Shown here: positions 26,775 through 36,151 of the stretch, piece after piece | How positions within the stretch are numbered: the first letter of the stretch is position 1 | Layout: each line of letters starts with the position of its first letter | Assembly (NCBI GenBank): GCA_963707075.1 | Contig: CAVPOX010000033.1 | Coordinates: 1-64,000 of the forward strand | Length of the DNA: 64,000 nt | Source: CAXMQZ01 sp963707075 | Lineage (GTDB): Bacteria; Acidobacteriota; Thermoanaerobaculia; Multivoradales; JAHEKO01 | Direction: 5' to 3' | Position numbers and translations under genes: made by a program | The notes under the pieces: model-generated | Seen by the model: only the letters and a program-made list of their open reading frames with translations | Told to the model about the DNA's origin: nothing | The model's database searches: none

Positions 26775-28033
26775 GATTGGCCGTCGTCTTGCTGACCCTG
26801 ATTCCAGTGACAGGGCCGACAGAAGGCTCGCAGGCCCTGGTCGATCGGCTGGTCCCAGCACAGGAAGACTGGACAGATTTCGGCTGGATCCTGGACGCCG
26901 GAGTGGAGGGAGACTGGGATCACCACCTGGAGGGAATGCTGACGGCATCCGCCGCGAAGAAGGAAACGTCCTACTTTCTCTACTACGGAGGAGCCTGCTG
27001 CTACAACGAAGCTCTGGATTCCGTGACCTTTCGGGCCATAGGTTTGGCAACGAGCCCGGACGGCATTCGATTCACCAAGCATCCCCAGAACCCGGTCATC
27101 TCCTGGCTGCCCAACAATGGCAGAGAGGAAGGGGCAACCTCGAGCGCCGTGGCGTTCGATTCTGCCAACCAGACCCATCTCTATTACGGCGCCAACACCC
27201 AGGAGACGCGTACGACAGTCAATGCCGACGCCCGACTCGGTATTTCCAGCGACGGCTCGAGATTCAAGGATCAGGGCGTCGTCCTGAATCATCAGGACAA
27301 ATCCATCTGGGGATCTGGGGACGAAATCTTCCCCATCACGGCTCTCCGACATGGGAACACCTGGATCGTGTACTACCTCACCAATGGTGTCCCGCAGCAG
27401 AGGCATCTCGGTGTTGCCTGGGGCAACCGTAGCGATCGACTCAGCCAATCGGCGCCGGCCAAGGCCAGGGGCGAGTTGATCCCGGTGTGGGGAGTCGGCG
27501 GCGGGGCCACTCTGGTGGCGTCCGATCTCTACGCACTCTTCTTGAATGACCTACGGATACCGCAGAGCGAGGTGCGGACCTTTACCGCCGAAGCGCCCGA
27601 CATGCTGAGCACCCCGATCCAGATCTACCGTTGGGAGAACGTCAAACAGATTACTGTGCTCCTCGATCGGCAGGTTCGCACCTGGTTTCTCTACTACCGG
27701 GACCTCGAACAACGCCACTATGGAGTCAAGCTGGCACCGTTTGCGGAACGGGATCAAACGCCGCCCAGCAGCCCGAGCGCCCTCCGCGCCACCCAGGAAA
27801 CTCCGACCGCCCTCCGGCTCACCTGGGCAAGCGCCACTGACCGCGATACCGGAATCGCCCAATATCGTGTCTATCGAAATGGAGTTGCGATCGCGGCGAC
27901 AGTCCATGAGACATTCATCGACACGAAGCTTCGCCCCGGATCCAGACTCGCCTACGAGGTCTCCGCGGTGAACCTTCATGGCATCGAGGGCGCGCGGTCA
28001 CCCAAGATCTCGATGGAGTCGAGTCAGCCATGA
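26771..28033 (+). CDS. Secreted beta-propeller + FN3 protein (paralogue 2)
   Basis: A protein of 420 aa. The ATG at 26771 overlaps the GT2 stop and gives a signal peptide (MRLAVVLLTLIPVTGPTEG). The propeller region (residues about 35-335) carries WTDFGWILDAGVEGDW, FLYYGGACCYNEALDS, YYGANTQETRTTVNADARL, IWGSGDEIFPI and WFLYYRD. These match paralogues 1 and 3 almost line by line. An FN3 domain (about 335-420) ends the protein, without the DGFESG tail. The repeated 'SPDGIRFTKHPQNPVI' type motif is what GH43/GH32-like propellers use around the substrate. It is coupled by ATGA to the PHP-like gene. Confidence 0.8.
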   Translation: MRLAVVLLTLIPVTGPTEGSQALVDRLVPAQEDWTDFGWILDAGVEGDWDHHLEGMLTASAAKKETSYFLYYGGACCYNEALDSVTFRAIGLATSPDGIRFTKHPQNPVISWLPNNGREEGATSSAVAFDSANQTHLYYGANTQETRTTVNADARLGISSDGSRFKDQGVVLNHQDKSIWGSGDEIFPITALRHGNTWIVYYLTNGVPQQRHLGVAWGNRSDRLSQSAPAKARGELIPVWGVGGGATLVASDLYALFLNDLRIPQSEVRTFTAEAPDMLSTPIQIYRWENVKQITVLLDRQVRTWFLYYRDLEQRHYGVKLAPFAERDQTPPSSPSALRATQETPTALRLTWASATDRDTGIAQYRVYRNGVAIAATVHETFIDTKLRPGSRLAYEVSAVNLHGIEGARSPKISMESSQP

Positions 28034-28884
28034 AGCGAGCCCCAGCCCGCCTGCCGGCTACCCACCGGACTGTGGTGGGACCGCCTCTGGTCGTCGACAC
28101 GCATGTCCACATCCATGAGTGCTTCGAACTGGAGGCCTTCATGACGGCCGCCGCGGCCAACCTCGCTCGGGCCATAGGGCACCCAGCTGCTGCCGACACG
28201 GCCACTGGCGCGCTGTGTCTCACTGAGGTGGAGGGTACCTCCGTCTTCGACGACCTGAGCTCTCTCTCGGCCGCTAACGAAGAACGGCTGGGAGATTGGC
28301 GACCCTACTCGACCCCGGACCCCAGGGTCCTGTTGTTCGAGGCCCCGGCTTCGATACCCATCCTGATGGTCGCTGGACGGCAGATCCGCACCCGAGAAGG
28401 ACTCGAAGTCCTGGCGCTGGGCTGTCGTGAGGCCATCGAGGACGGCCTGACGATCGACAGAGCCCTCGAAGAAACTCAGCTGGCTGGTGCCCTGCCGATC
28501 ATTCCCTGGGGATTTGGCAAATGGACCCTCGATCGAGGCGACACCATCCGCAAGCTGATCGACAATCGAGGGCCAGAAGCCTTCTGCCTCGGCGACGTCG
28601 GAGGACGATGGAAGGGCCTGCCAGAGCCTTCCCTGCTGGTCACTGGCCGGGAACGCGGCTTTGCCATTCTTCCTGGAAGCGACCCCCTGCCTTTTGCGCG
28701 CGAGGTGTACCGCCCCGGTTCCTCGGGCGTTGTGCTGCCCCACTCGGCCTCCGTTGACCGTGTTCTCGAGGATTTGCTGCACAACCTGCAGCAGACAGCT
28801 GACGAGAGTCGAGCGTACATGCATCTGGAGAGCCTCGGACTCTTCATCCGGCACCAGATCGGCATGCAGATGCGCCGATTCTGA
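28030..28884 (+). CDS. PHP/amidohydrolase-like protein of unknown function
   Basis: A protein of 284 aa. The N-terminus has VVDTHVHIHECF, a HxH metal-binding motif typical of amidohydrolase or PHP-type TIM barrels. Later possible ligands are VGGRWKGL, ILPGSDPLPF and LPHSAS. Elsewhere it is not recognised. It starts with an ATGA overlap on the propeller protein, so it is translated with it. No signal peptide is seen, so it is probably cytoplasmic. It could be a metal-dependent hydrolase acting on a sugar intermediate, but this is inference. It is convergent with the large minus-strand operon 17 bp away. Confidence 0.5.
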   Translation: MKRAPARLPATHRTVVGPPLVVDTHVHIHECFELEAFMTAAAANLARAIGHPAAADTATGALCLTEVEGTSVFDDLSSLSAANEERLGDWRPYSTPDPRVLLFEAPASIPILMVAGRQIRTREGLEVLALGCREAIEDGLTIDRALEETQLAGALPIIPWGFGKWTLDRGDTIRKLIDNRGPEAFCLGDVGGRWKGLPEPSLLVTGRERGFAILPGSDPLPFAREVYRPGSSGVVLPHSASVDRVLEDLLHNLQQTADESRAYMHLESLGLFIRHQIGMQMRRF

Positions 28885-28901
28885 GCTCGGGGGGCGAGGG
28901 T

Positions 28902-29816
28902 TCATCGGGGACGAGTCAGCCGCCGGACCAGCCTTTGGTAGCGCCTGAGCTGGCGATCGAACCAGGGGTAGTCACACAACCAGAGGTCACGACTCACATC
29001 GCGGCTGACCGGCCCATCCCCTTCGTTTCGACTCTCGAGATAGGCCCTCAACCACAGGAGATAGCGGCGCCGTGCACTGAGGACCTGCCCCGACTGCTTG
29101 GCGCGGGAGAAACAGGATTCGGCATGCTGCCGATACCTGTCGTAGCACTCACAGGAGACCAGGATGGGTGTCTCCAGGCCCATCTTGGAGTAGAAGACCT
29201 GATCCTCGAACATTCCGCGAAACTCGTCCTCGAAACCGCCCACCTCGTCGACCACGTCTCGGCGCACGAGGATACTGCCCATGCACGGGACGGTAGCCTT
29301 GCTCTGCAGGAACAAGCGAACAAGTGCCGGCGGCTGGACGACGGTTCCCGGCTTCAGATCGCACGGTGAGATGCGATCGCGCTCCCGATCCTCGACCAGA
29401 CCGCTCCAGCTGAACCAGTACTCAGTGGTGCCATAGACCATCCCGGCCTGGGGATGATTCTCCAGCAGCTCGACCTGCCGCTCGAGCTTCTCGCTCAAGA
29501 AGACATCATCAGCGTCGAGAAAGGCGATCATCTCCCCCCGACTTGCGGCGAGCCCGAGATTTCGCGCGGCGCTCATTCCACGATTCTCGTGTCCGGGATG
29601 TTCCAGGTACCGAATCCTCTCAGGCTCCTGATGCGCGTAGTGCTGAGCGATCTCCGAGCTACCATCGGTGGAGCCGTCATCGACCAGCAACAACTCCCAG
29701 TTGGAGTAGGTCTGGCTCCGGACGCTTTCTATCGACTCGCGCAGGAATTGCGCGGCATCGAGAAAGATCGTGATCACCGACACCAACGGTCGGGAGGGAA
29801 AACGTGGTCCGCTCAC
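28902..29816 (-). CDS. Family 2 glycosyltransferase (tandem paralogue 1)
   Basis: A protein of 304 aa starting with GTG that overlaps the methyltransferase stop. GT-A features are SVITIFLDAAQFLRESIESV, LLVDDGSTDGSS, ARNLGLAASRGEMIAFLDADDVF and GGFEDEF...FEDQVFYSKM. It is closely related to the GT2 gene at 30538 (shared RIRYLEHPGHENRG and SAARNLGL), implying a duplication with a methyltransferase between the copies. It is the last gene of the 41141->28902 operon. It likely adds one sugar to the lipid-linked repeat unit; the specificity is unknown. Confidence 0.9.
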   Translation of the reverse strand: MSGPRFPSRPLVSVITIFLDAAQFLRESIESVRSQTYSNWELLLVDDGSTDGSSEIAQHYAHQEPERIRYLEHPGHENRGMSAARNLGLAASRGEMIAFLDADDVFLSEKLERQVELLENHPQAGMVYGTTEYWFSWSGLVEDRERDRISPCDLKPGTVVQPPALVRLFLQSKATVPCMGSILVRRDVVDEVGGFEDEFRGMFEDQVFYSKMGLETPILVSCECYDRYRQHAESCFSRAKQSGQVLSARRRYLLWLRAYLESRNEGDGPVSRDVSRDLWLCDYPWFDRQLRRYQRLVRRLTRPR

Positions 29817-30538
29817 CCTGGCCCTCCGAGGGGTTTGCGCGCCCGCGCCGTCACGATCAAGGGGTAGTCTGCATCGGCGTGGTCCAGCTCGTCGAACCGC
29901 AATTCGTCGGTCGCCAGTCCATAGAGAAAGGCAGCGCTCGACAGCACATTGCCAAGACCGTTCACCTCCAGCTGATCAGCCGGAAACCGTCTCTGCAGGA
30001 GCCAATTCAGCGCAGCCGGTGTAAAGCGCCAGTAGTCTTGCCAACGTGCCGAATCCGCCGCTGTCGAGTGACTGATCCCCGGGGCCGTCAGCAGGAGATG
30101 CCCGGCAGGCGCCAGAACCCTGTAGAGCGTCGCGATCGCTGCCGGCGTATCCGGGATGAACTGCAGTGTCTGAGTGAAGACGATGCAGTCGAATCGATCG
30201 TCCGGGATCTCCGGTGCTGCGGTGAGGTCGGCGGTCCACGTGACTCCGCTGCCTGCGTCGGACGAGAGCACCTCGACGGTCCGGACCCTTCGACCACCAA
30301 AGCGCCGCGAGTATCCATCGTCCCCGATCTCCAGGACCGTACCGTGGATCAGCTCCGCATTGGCCTCGAGAAACCCCTCGATGTAGTAGCGGTCGATCGG
30401 CCGGCCTCGATCCCCACCCCATGCCCGGCTGAAGGGCTCGAGACGGCGTAGCGCACCCCAGTCCACAGATCCGACACGGGGCCGTCGCGTGGCCCTCACG
30501 AGCTGTTTTCGCCAGGCTTTGGGCAACAGACCTCGCAT
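29813..30538 (-). CDS. SAM-dependent methyltransferase
   Basis: A protein of 241 aa from the ATG at 30538, overlapping the upstream GT2 stop (ATGA). The class I fold is seen as TVLEIGDDGYSRRFGG (SAM-binding loop in place of GxGxG), DLTAAPEIPDDRFDCIVFTQTLQFI and LAPAGHLLLTAPG. The HSTAADSARWQDYWRFTP segment is typical of methyltransferases in polysaccharide loci. It sits between two paralogous GT2 genes and overlaps both. It probably O-methylates a sugar in the same repeat unit or a capping residue. Confidence 0.85.
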   Translation of the reverse strand: MRGLLPKAWRKQLVRATRRPRVGSVDWGALRRLEPFSRAWGGDRGRPIDRYYIEGFLEANAELIHGTVLEIGDDGYSRRFGGRRVRTVEVLSSDAGSGVTWTADLTAAPEIPDDRFDCIVFTQTLQFIPDTPAAIATLYRVLAPAGHLLLTAPGISHSTAADSARWQDYWRFTPAALNWLLQRRFPADQLEVNGLGNVLSSAAFLYGLATDELRFDELDHADADYPLIVTARARKPLGGPG

Positions 30539-31530
30539 CACACCTTCTCCAGACTGTTCGGCTGTCGCCACAGGTGGCGGCGCAGCGCCGCCGGCAAGAC
30601 AGCAGCTTCCGACTTCAAAATCCACTTCTTGACCCACCTCCAGAGATCGCGGCTGGTGGCCCCTGGGACCGCCGGATCCTCACTCCGGAAATGCCGATAC
30701 ATCCATTGCTGCCGGCTCCACTCACGCCACACCGCCGGATCTCGCATGCCGATCGAGCTCAGGTACCGGCCCAGCCACTCCAGATAGCGCGCCCGCGCCA
30801 CTGCCATCCGGGTCTGACCGACCCGCTGACTCGCTGCCGAGATCGACCCTGGGTGCTGCCTGTATTTCACCTCGCACTCACTCGAAGCCCACACTGGATA
30901 CTCGGCTGCGATTTTCGCCGTAAAGACCTGGTCCTCGTAGAGTCCGGGGAAGCTCTCCTCGAAACCACCCACCTGGCGCGCGATCTCGGTACGAAACATG
31001 AGGCTGCAAGGCAAGGCTGGCGCGGCCTTGTTGGAAACGAGGAGCGGCAGGAGCCTCGGAGCTTCGACGACACAATCTTCGGGGACACCCGCTGGTAGCA
31101 CAGTGTCCCTTCGATTCGAGGTGCTTTCCCAGGTCCACCAATAAAGGCTCCGGCAGTAGGTCATCGCCACCAGTGGTTGGGCGTCCAGAATCGCCACCTG
31201 ATCTGCCAGCTTCTCCGGCATCCACAGATCGTCGCTATCCAGCAGAGCCACATAAGCGGCCTGGCACGCCTCCAGCCCCAGGTTACGTGCGGCGCTGATG
31301 CCTCGGTTCTCATGGCCCGGATGCTCCAGATACCTGATCCTTGAAGGTTGGAGCTGAGCATGCGATCTGGCAAGGCCAGAGCTCCCGTCGCTGGACCCGT
31401 CATCGACCAGAATCAGCTCCCAATCGGTCAAGCTCTGGCCTCGAACACTCTCGATCGCGTCACCGAGAAATCTCTCGTCATTGAAGAAGACGAGAACGAT
31501 CGAAACCCGGGGTACATCAGACGCGAGCAT
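30538..31530 (-). CDS. Family 2 glycosyltransferase (tandem paralogue 2)
   Basis: A protein of 330 aa with the GT-A fold: VSIVLVFFNDERFLGDAIES, ELILVDDGSSDGSS, ISAARNLGLEACQAAYVALL and DSDDLWMPEKL (DxD-like), then GGFEESFPGLYEDQVFTAKI. The start overlaps the flippase gene by 14 bp. It shares a long identical segment (RIRYLEHPGHENRG) and overall order with the GT2 at 28902, so the two are duplicates. It acts in the cytoplasm on the lipid-linked intermediate. The C-terminal 40 residues are basic. Confidence 0.9.
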   Translation of the reverse strand: MLASDVPRVSIVLVFFNDERFLGDAIESVRGQSLTDWELILVDDGSSDGSSGLARSHAQLQPSRIRYLEHPGHENRGISAARNLGLEACQAAYVALLDSDDLWMPEKLADQVAILDAQPLVAMTYCRSLYWWTWESTSNRRDTVLPAGVPEDCVVEAPRLLPLLVSNKAAPALPCSLMFRTEIARQVGGFEESFPGLYEDQVFTAKIAAEYPVWASSECEVKYRQHPGSISAASQRVGQTRMAVARARYLEWLGRYLSSIGMRDPAVWREWSRQQWMYRHFRSEDPAVPGATSRDLWRWVKKWILKSEAAVLPAALRRHLWRQPNSLEKV

Positions 31531-33001
31531 GCTGCCTCCGGCTGAAGTATCCCCACGACGCCAACTGCGGGAAGACCGAAAGGACCGCTCGGCTGAGCGC
31601 CGAGTCCAGACGAGAGTCGCCCAGCAGGTAGAGCAACAGCACCACCACGACGCCCAGCCCGAGGGCTAGAACGAGGCCTCCGAGACCAGGGAGGGCCGCC
31701 GCCACCAACCAACAAAGAGCACCGGCCAGGCAACAGCTCACCAGCACGGCGATCAGGGGCTTGATGACACCTGCGAAGGGACGCTCGACCAGATCCCGCA
31801 AGAATCGGATTCCGAGAATCTGCGACAGGACGATGGCGGGTAGCCAGGCGACGCCGGCCCCCAGGACGCCTATCTGTCCGACCAGCCACCAGGTCAGCCC
31901 CACCACCAGCGTCGACTGCACGACCTCCAGGATCACCACTTTCTGAGGCTGTCCCAACCCGTAGAGGACCGGCACGACGACCTCACCGAGAAGTCCGATC
32001 AGGCCTACCAGGGTCAGCACGCGAATCAGGGGACCCGTGCCTGCCCACTGCTCGCCGAGCAGCGTTTCGGTCAATGCCGGGGCGACGGCGATCAGCAGCA
32101 CCGAGGCAGGCGCCAGGAGCATGTAGCTGCTGAGCAGAATCCCCTGGAGGGCGTTGCGAATCGAAGCCAGGTCCTCCTGCAGTCGGGAATAGAGTGGGAA
32201 TGTCACCGAGCCGAGCAGATCGCTGACCGTGTCGGAGAGCAGGAACGCCAGCTTGGAAGCGAGGAAATAGACACCCAGAGCGGCGGTACCGAGCTGGCGC
32301 GAGATGGCGATCCGCAAGAACAGTCCCGCTGTCATCCCGAGAATATTGACAATCAGCACCCAGCGGCCGAACTCCACCAGACCCGTCGCCACCCCCGATT
32401 CGAACCGCCAGCGTGGTCGGTGAGGCGCGACGAGGTAGGAACCGACCATGTAGACAACCGCTCCCCCGATCACGCCCGCTACCATGGCCCAGACACCGAG
32501 CCGTGTCGCCAGTCCAATGGCGATCACGGTGTTGACGACCGACTCGACAAGTCGGAGCCGAGCCTGAGGTCGAAGTCGCAGATCCCGCTGTTGGCCTGCC
32601 AGACCGATGCTGGCGAGGGCCATCAACATGGGCTTGAAGGCGACGACGCGAATCAGGGAGACAGCCCGAGGCTCGCTGAACAGCTGGGCTATCCAAGGCG
32701 CGAGAAAGATAATCGAAGCCGTGACCACCGCCGCCCGAATCAGATTGAGCGTCCAGGCGACATCGTAGTGGCTGCGATCGGCATCCTTCTTTTGGACCAG
32801 AGCTTGCACCATGCCGAAGTCGGTGATGCGCGTCGAGAACTCCACCGTGACCAGGGCGATCGCCAGCAACCCGAAGTCTTCAGGGACCAGAAGCCTGGCC
32901 AGAACGAGGGTCCGGATCAGGAAGATGGCCTTGACACCCCAGATCTGGAGGCCTCTCCAGAAGAAGGCTCGTGAGGTCTGGGCGGACAATCGATGCGTCA
33001 T
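31517..33001 (-). CDS. Wzx-like oligosaccharide flippase (MOP superfamily)
   Basis: A protein of 494 aa with about fourteen hydrophobic helices. The N-terminus (TSRAFFWRGLQIWGVKAIFL) and motifs LARLLVPEDFGLLAIALV, GMVQALVQKKDADRS and LRIAISRQLGTAALGVYFLA are those of lipopolysaccharide/teichuronic-acid flippases (PF13440-like). It would move the lipid-linked repeat unit across the inner membrane. It is coupled upstream to the sulfotransferase gene by ATGA. No polymerase gene of the Wzy type was recognised in the window, so assembly may be Wzy-independent or encoded elsewhere. Confidence 0.9.
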   Translation of the reverse strand: MTHRLSAQTSRAFFWRGLQIWGVKAIFLIRTLVLARLLVPEDFGLLAIALVTVEFSTRITDFGMVQALVQKKDADRSHYDVAWTLNLIRAAVVTASIIFLAPWIAQLFSEPRAVSLIRVVAFKPMLMALASIGLAGQQRDLRLRPQARLRLVESVVNTVIAIGLATRLGVWAMVAGVIGGAVVYMVGSYLVAPHRPRWRFESGVATGLVEFGRWVLIVNILGMTAGLFLRIAISRQLGTAALGVYFLASKLAFLLSDTVSDLLGSVTFPLYSRLQEDLASIRNALQGILLSSYMLLAPASVLLIAVAPALTETLLGEQWAGTGPLIRVLTLVGLIGLLGEVVVPVLYGLGQPQKVVILEVVQSTLVVGLTWWLVGQIGVLGAGVAWLPAIVLSQILGIRFLRDLVERPFAGVIKPLIAVLVSCCLAGALCWLVAAALPGLGGLVLALGLGVVVVLLLYLLGDSRLDSALSRAVLSVFPQLASWGYFSRRQHARV

Positions 33002-33975
33002 GAGGCGGACCCCAGAATTCGATCCACGGCGCTCCTGTTCGGCAACGCGGATTCTGCGTAGAGGGCATCGAGGCCAAAGGCTGCGACCACCTGCAAGATG
33101 CTCTCGATTTGTTGCCGAGAGAGGTCACTCTGCCAGCGACGGACCGGGTCGTCGCCACTGATGATGGAGCTCTGGGGACCGGCTGTGGCCGAGGCTCCGC
33201 GCACACCTCCGGGGACCGCAGCGGTCCGACCCGGCGCGATTTCGTCCAGGATCGAGCGAACCTCCCCTTCGGTGTCCCTGACCAGATCTTCATAGAGGAC
33301 CAGTCTCAGCCCTTCGCCGCCGAACTGCCTGAGCGGAACGATGTTGTGGATGCACCAGACCAGAGCGTGCCGTGCTTCGGCGGAAGCAGCCGATTCGATC
33401 GTCTCCATGTGCTCGTCGAGATAGTCGCGACACAGAGCCGGCTGAGCCAGCATGTCTCGCAGATCTTCAGTGGCCGACCAGCCGCCTCGCATCCGCGACA
33501 GCACCACCGCACAGGGATGCCGCACCAGAAAGACGATGGGCACCTCCGGGTAGATCTCGTGCAGCCAGCGCAGAAAGAGATTGGCCCTTATCTCCTTGAT
33601 CAACCGCCTCTCGGCGGTGGCGAACCGCAAGTGGGAATCGATCCAGGGATGGCGGATCGATCCAGACAAGACTCGCTCTGAGTAGGCCTCGAGTCGCTCG
33701 TTCCGAGCTCCGGGTTCGAGATAGGGGAACAGAGGCAATCCATCGAGCTCAGCGATCTTGCCACTGTGAAAAGGCTCGAACATCAAGCGAGCTGGACTCG
33801 CTCGATCGAGAGCCTCGGCCAACCAGGTCGTGCCGCTGCGTGCGGTTCCGGCCACGAACAGTGCCTCGGAGGGTGTCCCTTCCTGGTCTCGTAGCAGTGT
33901 CCGCATCACGGCTCCCCGACACCGATTGCGGGCCTTCAGGACCAACCACCGTGTGTGATTACGAAGTCGGGACAT
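32998..33975 (-). CDS. PAPS-dependent sulfotransferase
   Basis: A protein of 325 aa from the ATG at 33975, which overlaps the deacetylase stop. The 5'-phosphosulfate-binding loop is VAGTARSGTTWLAEAL (residues about 45-60) and the 3'-phosphate-binding region is VFLVRHPCAVVLSRMRGG. A PVRRWQSDLS motif lies near the C-terminus. The family transfers sulfate from PAPS to a hydroxyl. Inside a flippase/GT operon the acceptor is most likely a sugar of the repeat unit, pointing to a sulfated polysaccharide. No PAPS-synthesis genes are in the window. Confidence 0.85.
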   Translation of the reverse strand: MSRLRNHTRWLVLKARNRCRGAVMRTLLRDQEGTPSEALFVAGTARSGTTWLAEALDRASPARLMFEPFHSGKIAELDGLPLFPYLEPGARNERLEAYSERVLSGSIRHPWIDSHLRFATAERRLIKEIRANLFLRWLHEIYPEVPIVFLVRHPCAVVLSRMRGGWSATEDLRDMLAQPALCRDYLDEHMETIESAASAEARHALVWCIHNIVPLRQFGGEGLRLVLYEDLVRDTEGEVRSILDEIAPGRTAAVPGGVRGASATAGPQSSIISGDDPVRRWQSDLSRQQIESILQVVAAFGLDALYAESALPNRSAVDRILGSAS

Positions 33976-34964
33976 CAGCTTCGTCCTCGCGGTCGGAACC
34001 ATCTTCGAACACGCGTGGAGAACTGATCCATGCCCCAGTCGGAGACCCAGAATCGGGGCAGCCTGAGTGGATCCGAGTCGTGGCTCACGACGTCCAGTTC
34101 GGTTCCGCAGGCCACTTTATAGCCAGCTTCGCCGGCCAGTTTCATGGTCAACCTGGACACATCTTGACGCGCTCCGAACGGGTAGGCCATGCTCCTGATC
34201 GGCCTGCCCAGAAAGTCTTCCAAACGGACTCGGCACTCGAGCATCTCGCTGCGCTGAGCTTCCACCGACTGGCGTGCGAGTTGGGGATGCGTCACCGTGT
34301 GCCCACCCAGCTCGAACCGCTCATCGCTTACCAGATCCCCGATCTCGTCCCAGCTCATCGATCTGCAGACCCTTGGGGCCTCAGCCTGAACCTGCGCGAA
34401 CAGGCCGTCGATCACTCGCGAGCGCTCATCGTCGGCCAAGTCCTTCAGCCGAGTGTAGAGCCCAGCCAGCAGCCTTCCGCGCCCCCGAGGCGAGAGATCT
34501 GAGACTTCCACAGTCTCGCTCGGGTCTCCCAGTGAAAACTGTCCTGGCGCCGGGATCTCAGACATGCCGTAGACGAGAGCAGTCAACGTGTCCCACCAGA
34601 AAGACTCTCCCACTTTGCCGGCTACGATGAAGAAGGTGGCCGGTACGTCGTAGCGTCGCAGAATCGGTGCTGCGACCTGGAGGTTGTCGAGGTAGCCATC
34701 GTCGAAGGTCACACAGATCAGTCCTTTCACAGATCTGCCTCGCTGCAATCGATCGAAAAGCTCCGAGAGCGCTATGGGAGTGCCCAGATCTGCCAGGCAT
34801 GCGATCTGCTCCGCGAAGTTGTCGGGCCCGACGCAGAGCCGGAAGGGATCGTGGCCAGGATTGTCCCGGGGGGCCGAGACGCGGTGATAGACCAGGACCA
34901 GCGCCCCCCCACGCACCTGGGCGCGGGCCAGTCGTGCCACTTTTCGCGCGCGTCTGCGAACCAT
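33975..34964 (-). CDS. NodB-type polysaccharide deacetylase
   Basis: About 329 aa from the ATG at 34964; longer readings overlap the upstream GT4. NodB-domain motifs are intact: VYHRVS, the catalytic and metal Asp pair in CVTFDDGYLDN, HxxxH in GGHTVTHPQLARQ, and SMAYPFG. The enzyme removes N- or O-acetyl groups from a sugar, probably GlcNAc. There is no signal peptide, so action in the cytoplasm on the lipid-linked unit is possible. It is coupled to the sulfotransferase gene by overlap. Confidence 0.88.
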   Translation of the reverse strand: MVRRRARKVARLARAQVRGGALVLVYHRVSAPRDNPGHDPFRLCVGPDNFAEQIACLADLGTPIALSELFDRLQRGRSVKGLICVTFDDGYLDNLQVAAPILRRYDVPATFFIVAGKVGESFWWDTLTALVYGMSEIPAPGQFSLGDPSETVEVSDLSPRGRGRLLAGLYTRLKDLADDERSRVIDGLFAQVQAEAPRVCRSMSWDEIGDLVSDERFELGGHTVTHPQLARQSVEAQRSEMLECRVRLEDFLGRPIRSMAYPFGARQDVSRLTMKLAGEAGYKVACGTELDVVSHDSDPLRLPRFWVSDWGMDQFSTRVRRWFRPRGRS

Positions 34965-35020
34965 GAGTTTCAAGAACGATCGCTCCGCATCTGGAGTCCA
35001 ACCCCTGAAACACTCACTTT

Positions 35021-36130
35021 CTAGGCGAGTCCATTGAGCACACCGAGTGTCTCCCCAGCGCAGCGCTCCCAGGAGAACTCTCGGCCCCGCTTCTCGCTCT
35101 GCCGGGCCAGCTCGGCGTGCAGATCGTCGTCGGTCAGGACTCGCAGGATGCTGCTGGCAATCTCGTCCACGGAGTCCGGATCGACCAGAATTCCCGCCTC
35201 TCCCGCAACCTCCGCGAGTCCGAAGACCTTCGAGGTGACAATCGGGACTCCGCACGCCATGGCTTCGGTGAGCGGTATGGGGAAAGCCTCCATTTTGGAG
35301 GGATACAAGAACAGATCCGCACCCGAATAGAACATGGGCAAGTCGGTCTGCTCGACCCAGCCCGGGAAGATCACGTCATCCCAGAAACTGGCGTCCCCCA
35401 TGTCGACAGTCTCTCGGAACCTGTGACAATCGCGCCCGGCGACGACGAGCTTGTGAGGCACCTTTTCGCGAACCTGTTGAAAGGCTCTCAGAATCGTCTC
35501 GATGTTCTTGCGCGGCCCACGGTCGAAGCCCGAAAGCGTCAGCAGATAGCGATCCGGCAACGCGTACTTCTCTCTGACCGCCGCCAGGGAGGCTGGATCT
35601 TCGACCTTGTGAAACTGGCGAGCTGGAGCCAGATAAACCGTGCGGACTCTGCCATCCGGCAGATTGAACTTCTTCGAAAAGACCCGAGTCGTGATGTCGG
35701 AGACCGCCAGGACCGCATCGGCGCTACGGCAGTAGAGAGGCATCGTGAGTCGGGCGTAGATCCTCTGCGGCAAGCTCCAGAAGTGTTTCACCTCGGGAAT
35801 GAACCAGCCTGCACCGTGGAGAACCATCGAGGTCTTGCAGGGTGCGAACAACGGGACGGAGAACTTGGGATGAAACAGCACATCGACCCCCGCCTCGCGA
35901 CAAGCCCTCGGCACCGCGACCTGATCCCAGAGCAACTTGTGGGGCGCAGTCAGGACCTGTTCGGAAACCCTTGGACGATCCGCGTGGGTCCCGAGATGTT
36001 GCGGATCGCTGTAAAGCAGGAGGTACTCGTTGCGATCGTCCAGGTCGAGAAGCTCACGAGTGACATTCCTGGTGTAGACGCCCACCCCACCCTTCTCGCC
36101 AAAAGCGCGCAACATGAGAGCGATTTTCAA
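35021..36130 (-). CDS. Family 4 glycosyltransferase
   Basis: A protein of 369 aa from a TTG (an ATG five codons later is possible). GT-B Rossmann features are EKGGVGVYTRNVTREL in the N-domain, YLLTLSGFDRGPRKNIETIL, LVVAGRDCHRF, FPGWVEQTDLPMFYSGADL and the EX7E-like catalytic segment SKMEAFPIPLTEAMACGVP. The order of motifs is that of retaining GT4 transferases (mannosyl-type). It stands in the minus-strand operon between the acyltransferase and the deacetylase. Confidence 0.9.
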   Translation of the reverse strand: MKIALMLRAFGEKGGVGVYTRNVTRELLDLDDRNEYLLLYSDPQHLGTHADRPRVSEQVLTAPHKLLWDQVAVPRACREAGVDVLFHPKFSVPLFAPCKTSMVLHGAGWFIPEVKHFWSLPQRIYARLTMPLYCRSADAVLAVSDITTRVFSKKFNLPDGRVRTVYLAPARQFHKVEDPASLAAVREKYALPDRYLLTLSGFDRGPRKNIETILRAFQQVREKVPHKLVVAGRDCHRFRETVDMGDASFWDDVIFPGWVEQTDLPMFYSGADLFLYPSKMEAFPIPLTEAMACGVPIVTSKVFGLAEVAGEAGILVDPDSVDEIASSILRVLTDDDLHAELARQSEKRGREFSWERCAGETLGVLNGLA

Positions 36131-36151
36131 TATCCCGGCCCCAATTGTTTC

